A DNA stretch of 38,645 bases from Candidatus Onthomonas avicola (GTDB lineage: Bacteria > Bacillota > Clostridia > Oscillospirales > Oscillospiraceae), in contig DVJB01000063.1 in the NCBI GenBank assembly GCA_018710845.1, positions 1-38,645 on the forward strand, written 5' to 3'. The notes beneath the pieces are model-generated. The model worked only from the letters and a program-made list of their open reading frames with translations. It made no database searches and had not been told where the DNA came from. How positions within the stretch are numbered: the first letter of the stretch is position 1; every line of letters starts with the position of its first letter. A program made the position numbers and the translations under genes. Shown one piece after another: positions 6,548 through 15,635 of the stretch.

Positions 6548-7930
6548 TTATCTCAGATCGGTCAGAGGGCAGCAGGCATAGTCGCTCTCCATGTGGTGGG
6601 CAATCACGCGGGCCTTAAAGTTGCGCGTGTTGCACATGGAATAAGGCGTCTGGCCGGACACATCCACATCCTCCGGCAGCACGAACTTGATGCATTTGAC
6701 CAGCACATCGCGACAGGTGGAATAGTGGTGCGCGGGAATGGTCATCGCCTTGACCCCGCGCTGGTGCTCCTCGCCCTGCTGGTCGACCTCAGAGAGCAGC
6801 ACACCCAGCGCGACCCGCCGGTTCGGGCAGACATTTTTGAGGTTGACATCCAGCTGCAGGAAGCGGCCCTGCGACTCAAGATAGACATCCCCGGCGGAGT
6901 AGACCAGGGCGTCCTGGCACCCGTCAAAACTCACATCTACCGGCTCCGGGCAGGGTTCCGGATGCACAATGATGCTGCAGTCCACCTGGATCGTCGGAGA
7001 GGGGAAGACGGCCTGATTGTTCTCATCGTCGGTATAGGTGATGGACTCGTTGACCTCCTTCGTCCCCGACGTGCTGCCCGTATGGCGCACCAGGAAGGAC
7101 AGGGAGGCGCCCTCGTTGGCCGTCGTGCCCAGCTCGTCAATTGTCCAGCGCAGGGTGGTGGCGTTGATCGTGCTGGCCACACCCTTGGAGGGCATAGAGA
7201 TGCTGTTGATGGCAAAGTCGGAGTTGAGCACCTCCTGGATGGCGATATTGGTCGCGCCCGGGTTGGAGATATTCTCGGCCAGGTCCTCAAACAGGTCTTC
7301 CAGGTCGGCGTCGTCCGGTGTGATGGCCACGTGGGAGGCGTCCGGATCGGTCGCCCACTCGTTGAGCACGGCGGGGTCGATGCCGTCCGAGCCGATCAGG
7401 CCGATGCAGTAGATGATGACGCCCGAGGCGCGCGCGGCGGCGGCCACCGGGTTGGGATCCGCGCCGGAGGTCGTCTTTCCGTCCGTGAACATGACCATCA
7501 CTTTTGCGTTGGTCGAGTTGGGGTCAAAGAGCGCCGCCGCCTTGGCAAAGGCGTCTGCGTGGTTCGTGGAACCGCCGGCCGTCAGGCTGTCGACCGCCGC
7601 CTTCAGGGTATCCACCGAAGTGATCAGCTGGGTGTTCTGCACTGCCGTGTCGGCGAAGCTGACAATTCCGATCCGACTGCCGGAGCCGATCTGGCCGTCC
7701 TGCGTGTTGTCGGTCGCCTCGTCGATGATGTCGATGAATTTTTTTGCCCCGCTCTTCAGGTTGGCCAGCGGACTTCCCGCCATGCTGCCGGAGCGGTCCA
7801 GAATCAGCACGATGTCGGTGGGGTTGCTGGTGATATCCGGTGAGGCGGACAGGGCCAGCGTAACCCGGAAGGTGCCGGAGCAGTCGATGCGGTCTGCGCT
7901 GACCGTCTTATTTGAACTCGTCAATCCCAT
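6548..7930 (-). CDS. von Willebrand factor A domain protein
   Basis: A 460-residue protein with a VWA domain over roughly residues 35-235. The metal-ion-dependent adhesion site is complete: DRSGSM (Asp45-x-Ser47-x-Ser49), a Thr in GGSTNHAD and an Asp in MFTDGKT. A DUF11/CARDB-like beta region follows (about 240-330), then a cysteine-containing C-terminal domain (about 335-460) that I do not recognise. There is no signal peptide, membrane segment or sorting motif, so a cytosolic or non-classically exported location is suggested. The start at 7930 is preferred because the ribosome binding site AGGAG lies within the first codons of the longer frame (7948). It appears to be a single-gene transcript, divergent from the transporter. 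Its partner is unknown. Confidence 0.85.
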   Translation of the reverse strand: MGLTSSNKTVSADRIDCSGTFRVTLALSASPDITSNPTDIVLILDRSGSMAGSPLANLKSGAKKFIDIIDEATDNTQDGQIGSGSRIGIVSFADTAVQNTQLITSVDTLKAAVDSLTAGGSTNHADAFAKAAALFDPNSTNAKVMVMFTDGKTTSGADPNPVAAAARASGVIIYCIGLIGSDGIDPAVLNEWATDPDASHVAITPDDADLEDLFEDLAENISNPGATNIAIQEVLNSDFAINSISMPSKGVASTINATTLRWTIDELGTTANEGASLSFLVRHTGSTSGTKEVNESITYTDDENNQAVFPSPTIQVDCSIIVHPEPCPEPVDVSFDGCQDALVYSAGDVYLESQGRFLQLDVNLKNVCPNRRVALGVLLSEVDQQGEEHQRGVKAMTIPAHHYSTCRDVLVKCIKFVLPEDVDVSGQTPYSMCNTRNFKARVIAHHMESDYACCPLTDLR

Positions 7931-8126
7931 AGTTGTTTCTCCTCGCATGATTTAGGGGCTTTTTAGTCCCTGTCACAGTATACGTTCGCCGTCGAAACGG
8001 CGTGACAGGTGTCGGACCAGAGGGGCAGGCAGGTATTGGGGACGGAACCCTGACCAGCCCATTGCAATGTAAAAATGGACGCTTTGGGTCACAATATTTT
8101 AAACACCCGACCAGTCCTATTTCCGT

Positions 8127-8155
8127 TTGACATTTTTTTGTTTTCAGTGTACCAT
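8127..8155 (+). promoter_or_regulatory. Promoter of the ArsB/NhaD-type transporter
   Basis: TTGACA (8127-8132), a 17-bp spacer, TACCAT (8150-8155), about 50 bp before the start codon. The perfect -35 and optimal spacing make it the likely promoter. The remaining part of 7931-8126 holds only a small hairpin (7987-7992 with 7997-8002). Confidence 0.6.
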
Positions 8156-8203
8156 CTCTACAATTAAGTCCGGTCCTCCGGATGACGGAAAGTTGGGAGA
8201 AAT

Positions 8204-9472
8204 ATGATCTATGCTCTGCTGCTGTTCGCCGCCACCTATGTGCTGATGCTGATCTTTGGCAAATACCGGCCCTATATCGCACTCGGCTCCGCGGCGATTT
8301 TTATTGTGACCGGCATGCTGCCGCTGGACCAGATTGTCGGGGCGATTGACTTTAACGTCCTGCTCATGATTGCCGGCACGATGGGCCTGGTACAGCTGTT
8401 TATCGACAGCAAGATGCCCGCGCTGCTGGCCGACCTCATTATGGAGAAGGTGCCAAACGTCCAGATGGCCGCGGTGTCCCTGGCGCTGTTTGCCGGAATC
8501 ATCTCCGCCTTTGTGGACAACGTCGCCACCGTGCTGATGGTCGCCCCCATCGCCCTGGAGATCTGCAAAAAACTCAAGACCAACCCGGTGCCCTTCATCA
8601 TCGCCATCGCGGTCTCCTCCAACCTGCAGGGTGCGGCCACACTGGTGGGGGACACCACCGCCATCATGCTCGGCTCGTACGCCAACATGAGCTTTCTGGA
8701 CTTCTTTGTCTATCAGGGCAAGCCCGGCATCTTCTTCGCCGTGGAGCTGGGCGCCGTCGTCTCGGCGCTGATTCTCGCCTGGCTGTTTCGCCGGGAGAAG
8801 GCACCCATCGCCAAAAGCACCCAGCGCACCGTGGTGACCGACTACGTGCCCACCGTGCTGCTGGTGGGCATGATCGCGCTGCTGATCGCCGCCTCCTTCC
8901 TCCCGTCCAAACCGGACATCACCAACGGACTGATCTGCGTGACGCTGTTTGCCATCGGCCTGCTCTACAGCCTGGTGAAAACGCGTGACCGCGCGGCTGT
9001 CATTGGCCCCATCAAAGCCATCGACTTTGAGACGATCGGGCTGCTGTTCGGGCTGTTCCTGGTCATCGGCGGCATCACCCATATGGGCGTCGTGGACGCC
9101 GCGGCCGGCCTGCTCGCGCAGATGGGCGGCGGCAATGTCTTTGTGATTTACACCGTCATCGTCTGGGCCTCCGTGCTCTTCTCCGCCTTTATCGACAACA
9201 TCCCCTATGTCGCAACCATGCTGCCGGTCGTCACCGGCCTGGCCTCCACGCTGGGCATCGACCCCTCCCTGCTCTATTTCGGGCTGCTCTCCGGCGCGAC
9301 GCTGGGCGGCAACTGCACGCCGATTGGCGCCTCGGCCAACATCACCGGCATCGGCATCCTGCGCCGCGCCGGGTATGAGGTCAAGACCAGCGACTTCTGC
9401 CGCATCGGCATCCCCTTTACGCTGGGCGCTGTCATCCCGGCCTATCTGTACTTCTGGGTGTTGTTCCGGTAA
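8204..9472 (+). CDS. ArsB/NhaD-type (ion transporter superfamily) permease
   Basis: A 422-residue integral membrane protein with about ten hydrophobic segments, belonging to the CitMHS/ArsB/NhaD branch of the ion transporter superfamily. It is a two-fold inverted repeat with the signature seen in each half: FVDNVATVLMVAPI and SNLQGAATLVGDT in the first, FIDNIPYVATMLP and LGGNCTPIGASANI in the second. Relatives move sodium against protons, arsenite, or di/tricarboxylates; the substrate cannot be assigned from sequence. The start at 8204 follows GGGAGA. There are no arsR or arsenate reductase neighbours, which argues mildly against an arsenic role. It has its own promoter and terminator. Confidence 0.85.
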   Translation: MIYALLLFAATYVLMLIFGKYRPYIALGSAAIFIVTGMLPLDQIVGAIDFNVLLMIAGTMGLVQLFIDSKMPALLADLIMEKVPNVQMAAVSLALFAGIISAFVDNVATVLMVAPIALEICKKLKTNPVPFIIAIAVSSNLQGAATLVGDTTAIMLGSYANMSFLDFFVYQGKPGIFFAVELGAVVSALILAWLFRREKAPIAKSTQRTVVTDYVPTVLLVGMIALLIAASFLPSKPDITNGLICVTLFAIGLLYSLVKTRDRAAVIGPIKAIDFETIGLLFGLFLVIGGITHMGVVDAAAGLLAQMGGGNVFVIYTVIVWASVLFSAFIDNIPYVATMLPVVTGLASTLGIDPSLLYFGLLSGATLGGNCTPIGASANITGIGILRRAGYEVKTSDFCRIGIPFTLGAVIPAYLYFWVLFR

Positions 9473-9523
9473 GGTCGCCGGCGGCTCGGCGGCGCCAGTC
9501 TCTCACAAATTCTGAATCAAACA

Positions 9524-9566
9524 GGCCCAAACTGCCCGCTCTGTCAGGGAGCGGACGGTTTGGGCC
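9524..9566 (+). terminator. Terminator after the transporter gene
   Basis: An 18-bp stem (9524-9541 with 9549-9566, two mismatched positions) is followed by GTTATTTTAT. It separates the transporter from the CRISPR-Cas operon. Confidence 0.8.
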
Positions 9567-9684
9567 GTTATTTTATGCCGTCCTTTTTCACTTTTCAATA
9601 TTGCGCGGAGTTTCCCTCACTGCGGTGCTGCCCCCGCCAATTAAAAACGAGGCGGTATACCGCAACACAAAGCTTAGTTTATTA

Positions 9685-9714
9685 TTGATTATATATAGGG
9701 ACTTATGTTAAAAT
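9685..9714 (+). promoter_or_regulatory. Promoter of the cas operon
   Basis: TTGATT (9685-9690), an 18-bp spacer and TAAAAT (9709-9714) in a locally AT-rich stretch. A perfect 12-bp palindrome (9652-9663, GCGGTATACCGC) lies just upstream and could be an operator. The start site would lie near 9720, so the open frame beginning at 9705 cannot be the true cas3 start. The leader to cas3 is about 140 nt with nothing else recognisable. Confidence 0.5.
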
Positions 9715-9857
9715 CTTTTTATCGCGAACAGGTGTCGCATAGAGCAGCGAAGAAACTCGACGTTCCTTTTAATGCCAAGCTTTTGCGCATGCCTTTGCGC
9801 GCCGCCAATACGTGTTTGTCTCTCTTTCTATTTTCAACGGAAAAGGGTGGAATGCCT

Positions 9858-12239
9858 ATGATCTATCCCGCACACCTGCGCCCGGAGGCGGACGGCTCCG
9901 TCTCCGTCCAGACGGTACAGGAGCACTGTCGAAACACCGCGGAGTTGGCCGCCCGATGCCTGCGCGGCGTCCCGCTGAGCAATGCCGCCTATCTTGCCGG
10001 ACTGCTGCATGACCTCGGAAAATATACGGCCACATTCAAGGACTATCTGGAACGGGGGACCGGGCGCCGGGGCTCCGTCATCCACACCCACGCCGCAGTC
10101 CGCTATCTGCTGGAGCGGTACCACCACCCGGGCGAGTTCACCGACTACGCCGACATGGCAGCCGAGGTGCTCGCCTGCGCCTCCGGGGCGCACCACGGAC
10201 TGTTTGACTGCGTAGACGCCAGGCACCGCTCCGGCTTTGACCACCGGCTGACGTGGGAGGACGCGCCCTACCGCGAGGCGGTGGAGCAATTCCTCCTCCA
10301 GTGCGCGCCTCAGGAGGAGCTGGACAGGCTGTTTCAGGCGGCGCTGGCGGAGCTGACCCCGCTCTTTGACTGGGCAAACAGTCAGACCAACGGCGGCGGC
10401 GAGGAGACCTTCTTCCACCTCGGCCTGCTGGCCCGCCTGCTTCTGTCCGCCGTGATCGACGGGGACCGGCAGGACACCGCGGCGTATCTGAACCGCGCCG
10501 CGCTCCCTGAGCGGACGGAGGACCTCCGCCCCCTCTGGCGGCGGCTGCTGGTGCGCCTGGAGAAGCGGCTGGGCGCCTTCCCCTCCGACACCCCCATCCA
10601 GCGCGCGCGCCAGGAGATCTCCCGCCAATGCCGGGACGCCGGGGAGCGGCCGTGCGGCGTCTACCGGCTGAACGTTCCCACCGGCGGCGGCAAGACGCTC
10701 AGCTCGCTCCGCTTCGCCCTGGCCCACGCCGCGCGGCACGGGAAGCGGCGGATCCTTTTCGCCTTTCCCCTGCTGAGCATTTTGGAACAGAACGCCGCGG
10801 TGCTCCGGGAGGCGGTCGGGGAAGACAGCCTGATTCTGGAGCACCACTCCAACCTGGTGCGCACCCGGTCCGGGGAGGACAGGCTGGACGAACACGAGCT
10901 GCTGGCGGAGAACTGGAGCGCCCCCATCGTCATCACCACACTGGTCCAGCTGCTCAACACCCTGTTTTCCGGAAAGACCACCTGCATCCGCCGCTTTCAG
11001 GCCCTCTGCGACAGCGTACTGGTGATTGACGAGGTCCAGACGGTCCCCTCCAAGCTGATTACGCTCTTTAACCTCGCCGTCAACTTTTTGACCCAGGTCT
11101 GCGGCGCCACCGTGGTGCTCTGTTCGGCCACCCAGCCCTGCCTGGAGGAGGTGGAGCACCCCATCTCCGGCGCGCTCACGCAGCTGGTCCCCTCTGACGC
11201 GTCGCTCTGGGCCCCCTTCCGCCGGACAGAGATTCTGGACGCCGGGCAGCGGCGGCTCGACGAGATTCCGGACTGGATCCGCGGCAGGCTGGAGGAAGTC
11301 CCCAGTCTCCTGGCCGTGTGCAACAACCGGCGGGAGGCGGAGTTCCTCTACCGGCAGCTCGACCGGCCCGGCCTCCTGCGCTTCCATCTCTCCGCGTCCA
11401 TGTGTCCCCAGCACCGGCGTGACACCCTCGCCCGGCTCACCGACGCCCTGTCGGAGAGCCGGAACGGCGGCCCGAAGGTCCTCTGCGTCTCCACGCAGGT
11501 CATCGAGGCGGGGGTGGACATCTCCTTCGGCGCGGTGGTCCGCCTCACCGCGGGGATGGACAGCGTGATTCAGTCCGCCGGGCGCTGCAACCGAAACGGC
11601 GAGAGCGACGCCCTCGCCCCCGTCCATCTGCTCACCTGCAGCGACGAAAACCTCAGCCGCCTGCGGGAGATTCAGGCCGCCAAGACGGCCACCCTGCAGC
11701 TCCTCTCCGACTTCCGCCGCCACCCGGAGGCCTATCAAAACGACCTCGCCTCCGACCGGTCCATCCGGCAGTATTACCGCTATCTCTATCTCGGGATGGC
11801 GGAGGGCGCGCGGGACTATCCCGCCCGAGAGCACGGCTCTCTCTTTGACCTGCTCTCGGTCAACTGCAAATATGCCGAATCTCAGCCAGGGAGCGAGCAC
11901 TACGGCCTGCGCCAGGCCTTCGCCCTCGCGGGCGGGCTCTTTGAGGTGTTCGACCAGGAGACGTCGGACGTCCTCGTGCCCTACGGGGAAGGGCGCGCGC
12001 TGATCGATGCGCTCGGCGCGCCCGGCGTCCCGTCCGACCCGCGCCGCCAGCGGGAGCTACTGGAGCGGGCCAAGCCCTACACCGTCTCCCTGTACCAATT
12101 CCAGCTGGAATTGCTGGAGCAGAGGGGCGGCCTGGTCCCCTTTTGGGACGGCGCGGTGCTCGCCCTGCAGCCCACGTTTTACGACAGTGAGACCGGTCTT
12201 GTGACCGAGCCGAATCCGATGCGCTATCTGGAGGTGTAG
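9858..12239 (+). CDS. cas3: Cas3 HD nuclease-helicase, type I-C
   Basis: A 793-residue effector nuclease recruited by Cascade to unwind and degrade target DNA. The N-terminal HD nuclease domain has a His near residue 23, HDLGK (51-55) and AHHG. The SF2 helicase follows with Walker A VPTGGGKT (about 273-280), DEVQ (about 390), the SAT-type motif CSATQP, and motif VI QSAGRCNRNGE (about 569-579). Both activities are on one chain and no residue looks lost. Start 9858 is preferred over 9852 because the ribosome binding site GGGTGG lies 7 nt upstream of it. It is the first gene of the operon, 2 bp before cas5c. Confidence 0.95.
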   Translation: MIYPAHLRPEADGSVSVQTVQEHCRNTAELAARCLRGVPLSNAAYLAGLLHDLGKYTATFKDYLERGTGRRGSVIHTHAAVRYLLERYHHPGEFTDYADMAAEVLACASGAHHGLFDCVDARHRSGFDHRLTWEDAPYREAVEQFLLQCAPQEELDRLFQAALAELTPLFDWANSQTNGGGEETFFHLGLLARLLLSAVIDGDRQDTAAYLNRAALPERTEDLRPLWRRLLVRLEKRLGAFPSDTPIQRARQEISRQCRDAGERPCGVYRLNVPTGGGKTLSSLRFALAHAARHGKRRILFAFPLLSILEQNAAVLREAVGEDSLILEHHSNLVRTRSGEDRLDEHELLAENWSAPIVITTLVQLLNTLFSGKTTCIRRFQALCDSVLVIDEVQTVPSKLITLFNLAVNFLTQVCGATVVLCSATQPCLEEVEHPISGALTQLVPSDASLWAPFRRTEILDAGQRRLDEIPDWIRGRLEEVPSLLAVCNNRREAEFLYRQLDRPGLLRFHLSASMCPQHRRDTLARLTDALSESRNGGPKVLCVSTQVIEAGVDISFGAVVRLTAGMDSVIQSAGRCNRNGESDALAPVHLLTCSDENLSRLREIQAAKTATLQLLSDFRRHPEAYQNDLASDRSIRQYYRYLYLGMAEGARDYPAREHGSLFDLLSVNCKYAESQPGSEHYGLRQAFALAGGLFEVFDQETSDVLVPYGEGRALIDALGAPGVPSDPRRQRELLERAKPYTVSLYQFQLELLEQRGGLVPFWDGAVLALQPTFYDSETGLVTEPNPMRYLEV

Positions 12240-12241
12240 CC

Positions 12242-12976
12242 ATGTCCAAACCAGTCCATCCCAATCTGGTCTCCTTTCAGGTGAGCGGCGATTACGCCCT
12301 CTTTACCGACCCCATCACCCGGGTCGGCGGCGAAAAGTGCACCTATCAGGTCCCCACCTATGAGGCGCTCAAGGGCATTTTGGCCTCAATCTACTGGAAG
12401 CCGACGCTGATCTGGTACATCGACGCCGTGCGGGTGATGGAGCCCATCCAGACCGAGGTGAAGGGCATCCGCCCCATCAAATACCACGGCGGCAACGACC
12501 TGGCCTACTATACCTATCTCAAGCACGTGCGCTACCGGGTGCTGGCCCACTTTGAGTGGAACGACAACCGCCCGGAGCTGGCGGGCGACCGCAACGAGCA
12601 CAAACACCACAACATCGCCCGGCGCATGATTCAAAAGGGCGGCCGGCGGGACATCTTCCTGGGCACGCGGGAGTGCCAGGGCTATGTGGAGCCCTGCGAC
12701 TTTGACGGCGAGGCGGGCCACTACGGGGAGCTCCCGGAGCTGAGCTTCGGGCTGATGTACCACGGCATCACCTACCCCGACGAGGCCTATTCCCCCGAGA
12801 CGGCCGGGCAGATGACCGCCAACTTCTGGTATCCCGTGATGCGCGGCGGCGTGATCTCCTTCGCCCGCCCGGAGGACTGCCCGCTGCACAAGCCGCTGCG
12901 CGCGCTGGAGCCAAAGCCCTTCGGCGCCGCAGAGCAGAACTTCTCCGGTCTGGCGGAGTTCGGGGAGGTGATCTGA
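12242..12976 (+). CDS. cas5c: Cas5c (Cas5d) crRNA-processing endoribonuclease
   Basis: A 244-residue RAMP-fold protein that in type I-C takes the role of Cas6: it cuts pre-crRNA at the repeat hairpin and stays bound to the 5' handle in Cascade. Residues matching the catalytic Tyr-Lys-His of the Bacillus halodurans enzyme are visible as Tyr40 (in VPTYEALKG) and Lys121-His122 (in NEHKHHN). The expected 11-nt handle is the end of the repeat, ATTGAAAT plus three upstream bases. The ribosome binding site GGAGGTG overlaps the end of cas3. The stop TGA overlaps the cas8c start by one base. Confidence 0.93.
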   Translation: MSKPVHPNLVSFQVSGDYALFTDPITRVGGEKCTYQVPTYEALKGILASIYWKPTLIWYIDAVRVMEPIQTEVKGIRPIKYHGGNDLAYYTYLKHVRYRVLAHFEWNDNRPELAGDRNEHKHHNIARRMIQKGGRRDIFLGTRECQGYVEPCDFDGEAGHYGELPELSFGLMYHGITYPDEAYSPETAGQMTANFWYPVMRGGVISFARPEDCPLHKPLRALEPKPFGAAEQNFSGLAEFGEVI

Positions 12977-14775
12977 TGGGCCTGTTCCAAAAGGCGGTGG
13001 AGACCTACGACGCCCACCGGGACTACGTCGGCCGGGAGATCGAGGGGCATCAGGTGCTCGTCCCCGTCTCCCACATCCTCGCCCGGCCGGAGATCGAGAT
13101 CACACTGGAGCAGGACGGCTCCTTCTCCTCCGCGCGGCTGTGGGACAAGTCCGAGCCGAAAATTTTCATCCCCGCCACGGAGGAGTCCGGCGGACGCACC
13201 AGCGCCCCCTGCCCCCATCCGCTCTGTGACCAGCTGTGCTATCTGGCCCCCTATGACGAAAAAAAGCATCCGCTCTACGTCAGGCAGCTCACCGCCTGGG
13301 CGGAGTCCCCGTATTCCCACCCCATGCTCGCGTCCATTCTCGCCTACGTGAAGGGGGGCACTATCCTCTCCGACCTCGCGGCGGCGGGCATCCTCACCCT
13401 GGACGCCGGCGGAAAACCCGCCAGGGAAAAGGCCCTTGTCTGCTGGCGGGTCCACGGGATTGGCACGCCGCGGGACGGCTGCTGGCAGCAGCCCTCCCTG
13501 GCGCAGGCATTTCAGGACTGGTACGCCAGCTTGCAGCCGGAGGACGCGCAGGCGCTCTGCATGATCACCGGCGCGCATGTCCCCCCGGCCAAGCAGCACC
13601 CCAAGGGGATTATCCCCATCAACGGCAACGCCAAGCTGATCTCCGCCAATGACCAGAGCGGCTTTACCTTCCGCGGGCGTTTTACCGACGAGACGCAGGC
13701 GGCCACCGTCAGCTACCTCGCCTCCCAGAAGGCGCACAACGCCCTGCGCTGGCTCGCGGCGGAGCAGGGGGCGCAGGCCGTCTTCGGTGGGCGGACCTTC
13801 CTGTGCTGGAATCCGCAGGGCGTGCGGGTCTGCCACGCCGCCGGGCCCTTCGGAAACCGCGATCTCGCCGTCACCAAGCCCAGCGACTACCGCGCGGAGC
13901 TGAAAAAGACACTGGAGGGCTACCGCTCCCAGCTCCCGGCGCGCAGCGGCGTAGTGGTGGCCGCCTTTGACGCCGCCACCACCGGGCGGCTCTCGCTGAC
14001 CTACTACAATGAGCTGGCCGGCTCAGATTACCTCCAGCGCCTGTATGACTGGGACCGCTATTGCTGCTGGTTCGGGCGGTCCAGCCAGATCTGCGCCCCG
14101 CCGCTCTGGCAGATTGTCAACTGCGCCTTCGGCTCCCAGATGACGGTCAAAGGCCAGGTCAGGCTCAAGACGGATGACCGGGTGCTGGGCCAGCAGATGC
14201 AGCGGCTGGTGGCCTGCCGGGTGGACCGGGCGCATATGCCGTACGATATCGTCCAGGCCCTGTTTCACCGGGCCTCCAGCCCGCAGTCCTGGGAGCGGGG
14301 GATCTGGGGCGTCATCCTCTCCACCGCCTGCGCCGTCATCCAAAAATACCGACACGATGTCTACAAGGAGGAATGCGAGATGTCCGTCAACGAGGAGAGC
14401 CGCGACCGCAGCTACCAGTTCGGCCGCCTGCTGGCCGTGCTGGAGAAGGTGGAGCGGGACACCTATTCCGACGACGAGGGCCGCGAGCCCAACGCCATCC
14501 GTCTGCAATCGGTCTACTGCCGGATGCCGCTCAAGACCGCGGCGCAGATCGAGGCGCAGCTGGAAAAGGCCTATTTCCCCCGCCTGCAGCCCGGGGCGCG
14601 CAGCTACTACAAGATGCTGATCGGCCAGATTCTGGACCGCATCCATACGGACACGGAGCAGTCACGCTGGAACGCCCCGCTGAAGGAGACCTACCTGATG
14701 GGCTACTATCTCCAGCGCAAGGACCTGTACACGAAAAAGCGTGAGCGCAGCGAGAACAACGAGGAGGGAAACTGA
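12976..14775 (+). CDS. cas8c: Cas8c large subunit of type I-C Cascade
   Basis: A 599-residue Csd1-family protein, the large subunit that recognises the PAM and supports R-loop formation in type I-C Cascade. The length and the place between cas5c and cas7c are standard. Recognisable family segments include an N-terminal LVPVSHI and the central MITGAHVPPAKQHPKGI. The C-terminal 131 residues form the helical region that is also made separately as Cas11c from an internal start. Translation is coupled to cas5c through a TGATG overlap. Confidence 0.93.
   Translation: MGLFQKAVETYDAHRDYVGREIEGHQVLVPVSHILARPEIEITLEQDGSFSSARLWDKSEPKIFIPATEESGGRTSAPCPHPLCDQLCYLAPYDEKKHPLYVRQLTAWAESPYSHPMLASILAYVKGGTILSDLAAAGILTLDAGGKPAREKALVCWRVHGIGTPRDGCWQQPSLAQAFQDWYASLQPEDAQALCMITGAHVPPAKQHPKGIIPINGNAKLISANDQSGFTFRGRFTDETQAATVSYLASQKAHNALRWLAAEQGAQAVFGGRTFLCWNPQGVRVCHAAGPFGNRDLAVTKPSDYRAELKKTLEGYRSQLPARSGVVVAAFDAATTGRLSLTYYNELAGSDYLQRLYDWDRYCCWFGRSSQICAPPLWQIVNCAFGSQMTVKGQVRLKTDDRVLGQQMQRLVACRVDRAHMPYDIVQALFHRASSPQSWERGIWGVILSTACAVIQKYRHDVYKEECEMSVNEESRDRSYQFGRLLAVLEKVERDTYSDDEGREPNAIRLQSVYCRMPLKTAAQIEAQLEKAYFPRLQPGARSYYKMLIGQILDRIHTDTEQSRWNAPLKETYLMGYYLQRKDLYTKKRERSENNEEGN
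14380..14775 (+). CDS. cas11c: Cas11c small subunit from internal start in cas8c
   Basis: Within cas8c, in the same frame, a textbook Shine-Dalgarno AAGGAGG (14365-14371) lies 8 nt before ATG (14380-14382). Translation from there gives a 131-residue helical protein beginning MSVNEESRDRSYQFGRLL and sharing the cas8c stop. In type I-C systems the small subunit Cas11 is known to be made from exactly such an internal start and to fill the belly of Cascade. The strength of this ribosome binding site, in the middle of a coding region, is the direct evidence; production in this organism is inference. Confidence 0.85.
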   Translation: MSVNEESRDRSYQFGRLLAVLEKVERDTYSDDEGREPNAIRLQSVYCRMPLKTAAQIEAQLEKAYFPRLQPGARSYYKMLIGQILDRIHTDTEQSRWNAPLKETYLMGYYLQRKDLYTKKRERSENNEEGN

Positions 14776-14776
14776 C

Positions 14777-15631
14777 ATGAGCGCTTTGGCAAACAAGATC
14801 GATTTCGTCGCCCTGGTCTCCGTCACCCGGGCCAACAGCAACGGCGACCCCTTAAACGGCAACCGCCCCCGCACCGACTACAACGGCTACGGCGAGATCT
14901 CTGATGTGTGCATCAAGCGGAAGATCCGCAACCGGATGCAGGACCTGGGCTACCCCATCTTTGTCCAGTCGGATGACCGGTGTGACGACGGCTTCGGCAG
15001 TCTTCATGACCGCGCCTCCGCCGTCATGAAGGGGACCAAGGACCGAGACGTCTATGCCCGCAAGGCCTGCGAGACCTGGATGGACGTGCGCGCCTTCGGG
15101 CAGGTCTTCGCCTTTAAGGACACCAAGGGCAAGGGCCTCTCCGTCGGCGTCCGGGGACCGGTGTCCGTCCATCAGGCGGTCAGCCTCTCCCCGGTGGAGA
15201 TCGAGTCGCTGCAGATCACCAAGAGCGTCAGCGGCGAGAAGCGGGAGAAGGGGGAGGCGCGCGCCTCGGACACGATGGGGACGAAGCACTTTGTCCGCTT
15301 CGGCCTGTATGAGATCAAGGGCTCCATCAATGTCCAGCTGGCGGAGAAGACCGGCTTTTCCCAGGAGGACGCGGAGGTGGTACGCGAGTGCCTGCGCACT
15401 CTCTTTGTCAACGACGCCTCCTCCGCCCGCCCGGACGGCTCGATGGAGGTGCTCCGTCTCTTCTGGTTCCGGCACAACTGCAAGGAGGGGCAGTACTCCT
15501 CCGCCCGGGTGCACCGCTCGGTGCAGGTCCGCCTGCGAGACGGCGTGGATCTCCCCACGCGCGCGGAGGACTACGAGATCACCCTCGAGCCGCTCGAGGG
15601 GCTGACGCCCGAGGTGCTGGAGGGCCTGTGA
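14777..15631 (+). CDS. cas7c: Cas7c (Csd2) crRNA backbone subunit
   Basis: A 284-residue RAMP protein of the Csd2/Cas7 family that polymerises along the spacer part of the crRNA as the Cascade backbone. The N-terminal segment NKIDFVALVSVTRANSNGDP and the GNRPRTD motif are characteristic. The start at 14777 has GAGGAGGG just upstream and lies one base past the cas8c stop; the longer in-frame opening at 14741 lacks this spacing. The following gene cas4 begins 4 bp after its stop. Confidence 0.94.
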   Translation: MSALANKIDFVALVSVTRANSNGDPLNGNRPRTDYNGYGEISDVCIKRKIRNRMQDLGYPIFVQSDDRCDDGFGSLHDRASAVMKGTKDRDVYARKACETWMDVRAFGQVFAFKDTKGKGLSVGVRGPVSVHQAVSLSPVEIESLQITKSVSGEKREKGEARASDTMGTKHFVRFGLYEIKGSINVQLAEKTGFSQEDAEVVRECLRTLFVNDASSARPDGSMEVLRLFWFRHNCKEGQYSSARVHRSVQVRLRDGVDLPTRAEDYEITLEPLEGLTPEVLEGL

Positions 15632-15635
15632 GGAG

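Noticed and set aside
8144-9082. A 312-codon minus-strand frame opposite the transporter
   Set aside because: It is rich in Gln, His and Asp with no domain; the plus strand codes for a recognisable permease.
8204-9472. Arsenic resistance locus
   Set aside because: The permease family includes ArsB, but there is no arsR, arsC or arsA nearby, so the substrate is left open.
9834-11900. A 688-codon minus-strand frame opposite cas3
   Set aside because: It is a shadow of cas3 in GC-rich DNA with low-complexity composition; the plus strand has all helicase motifs.
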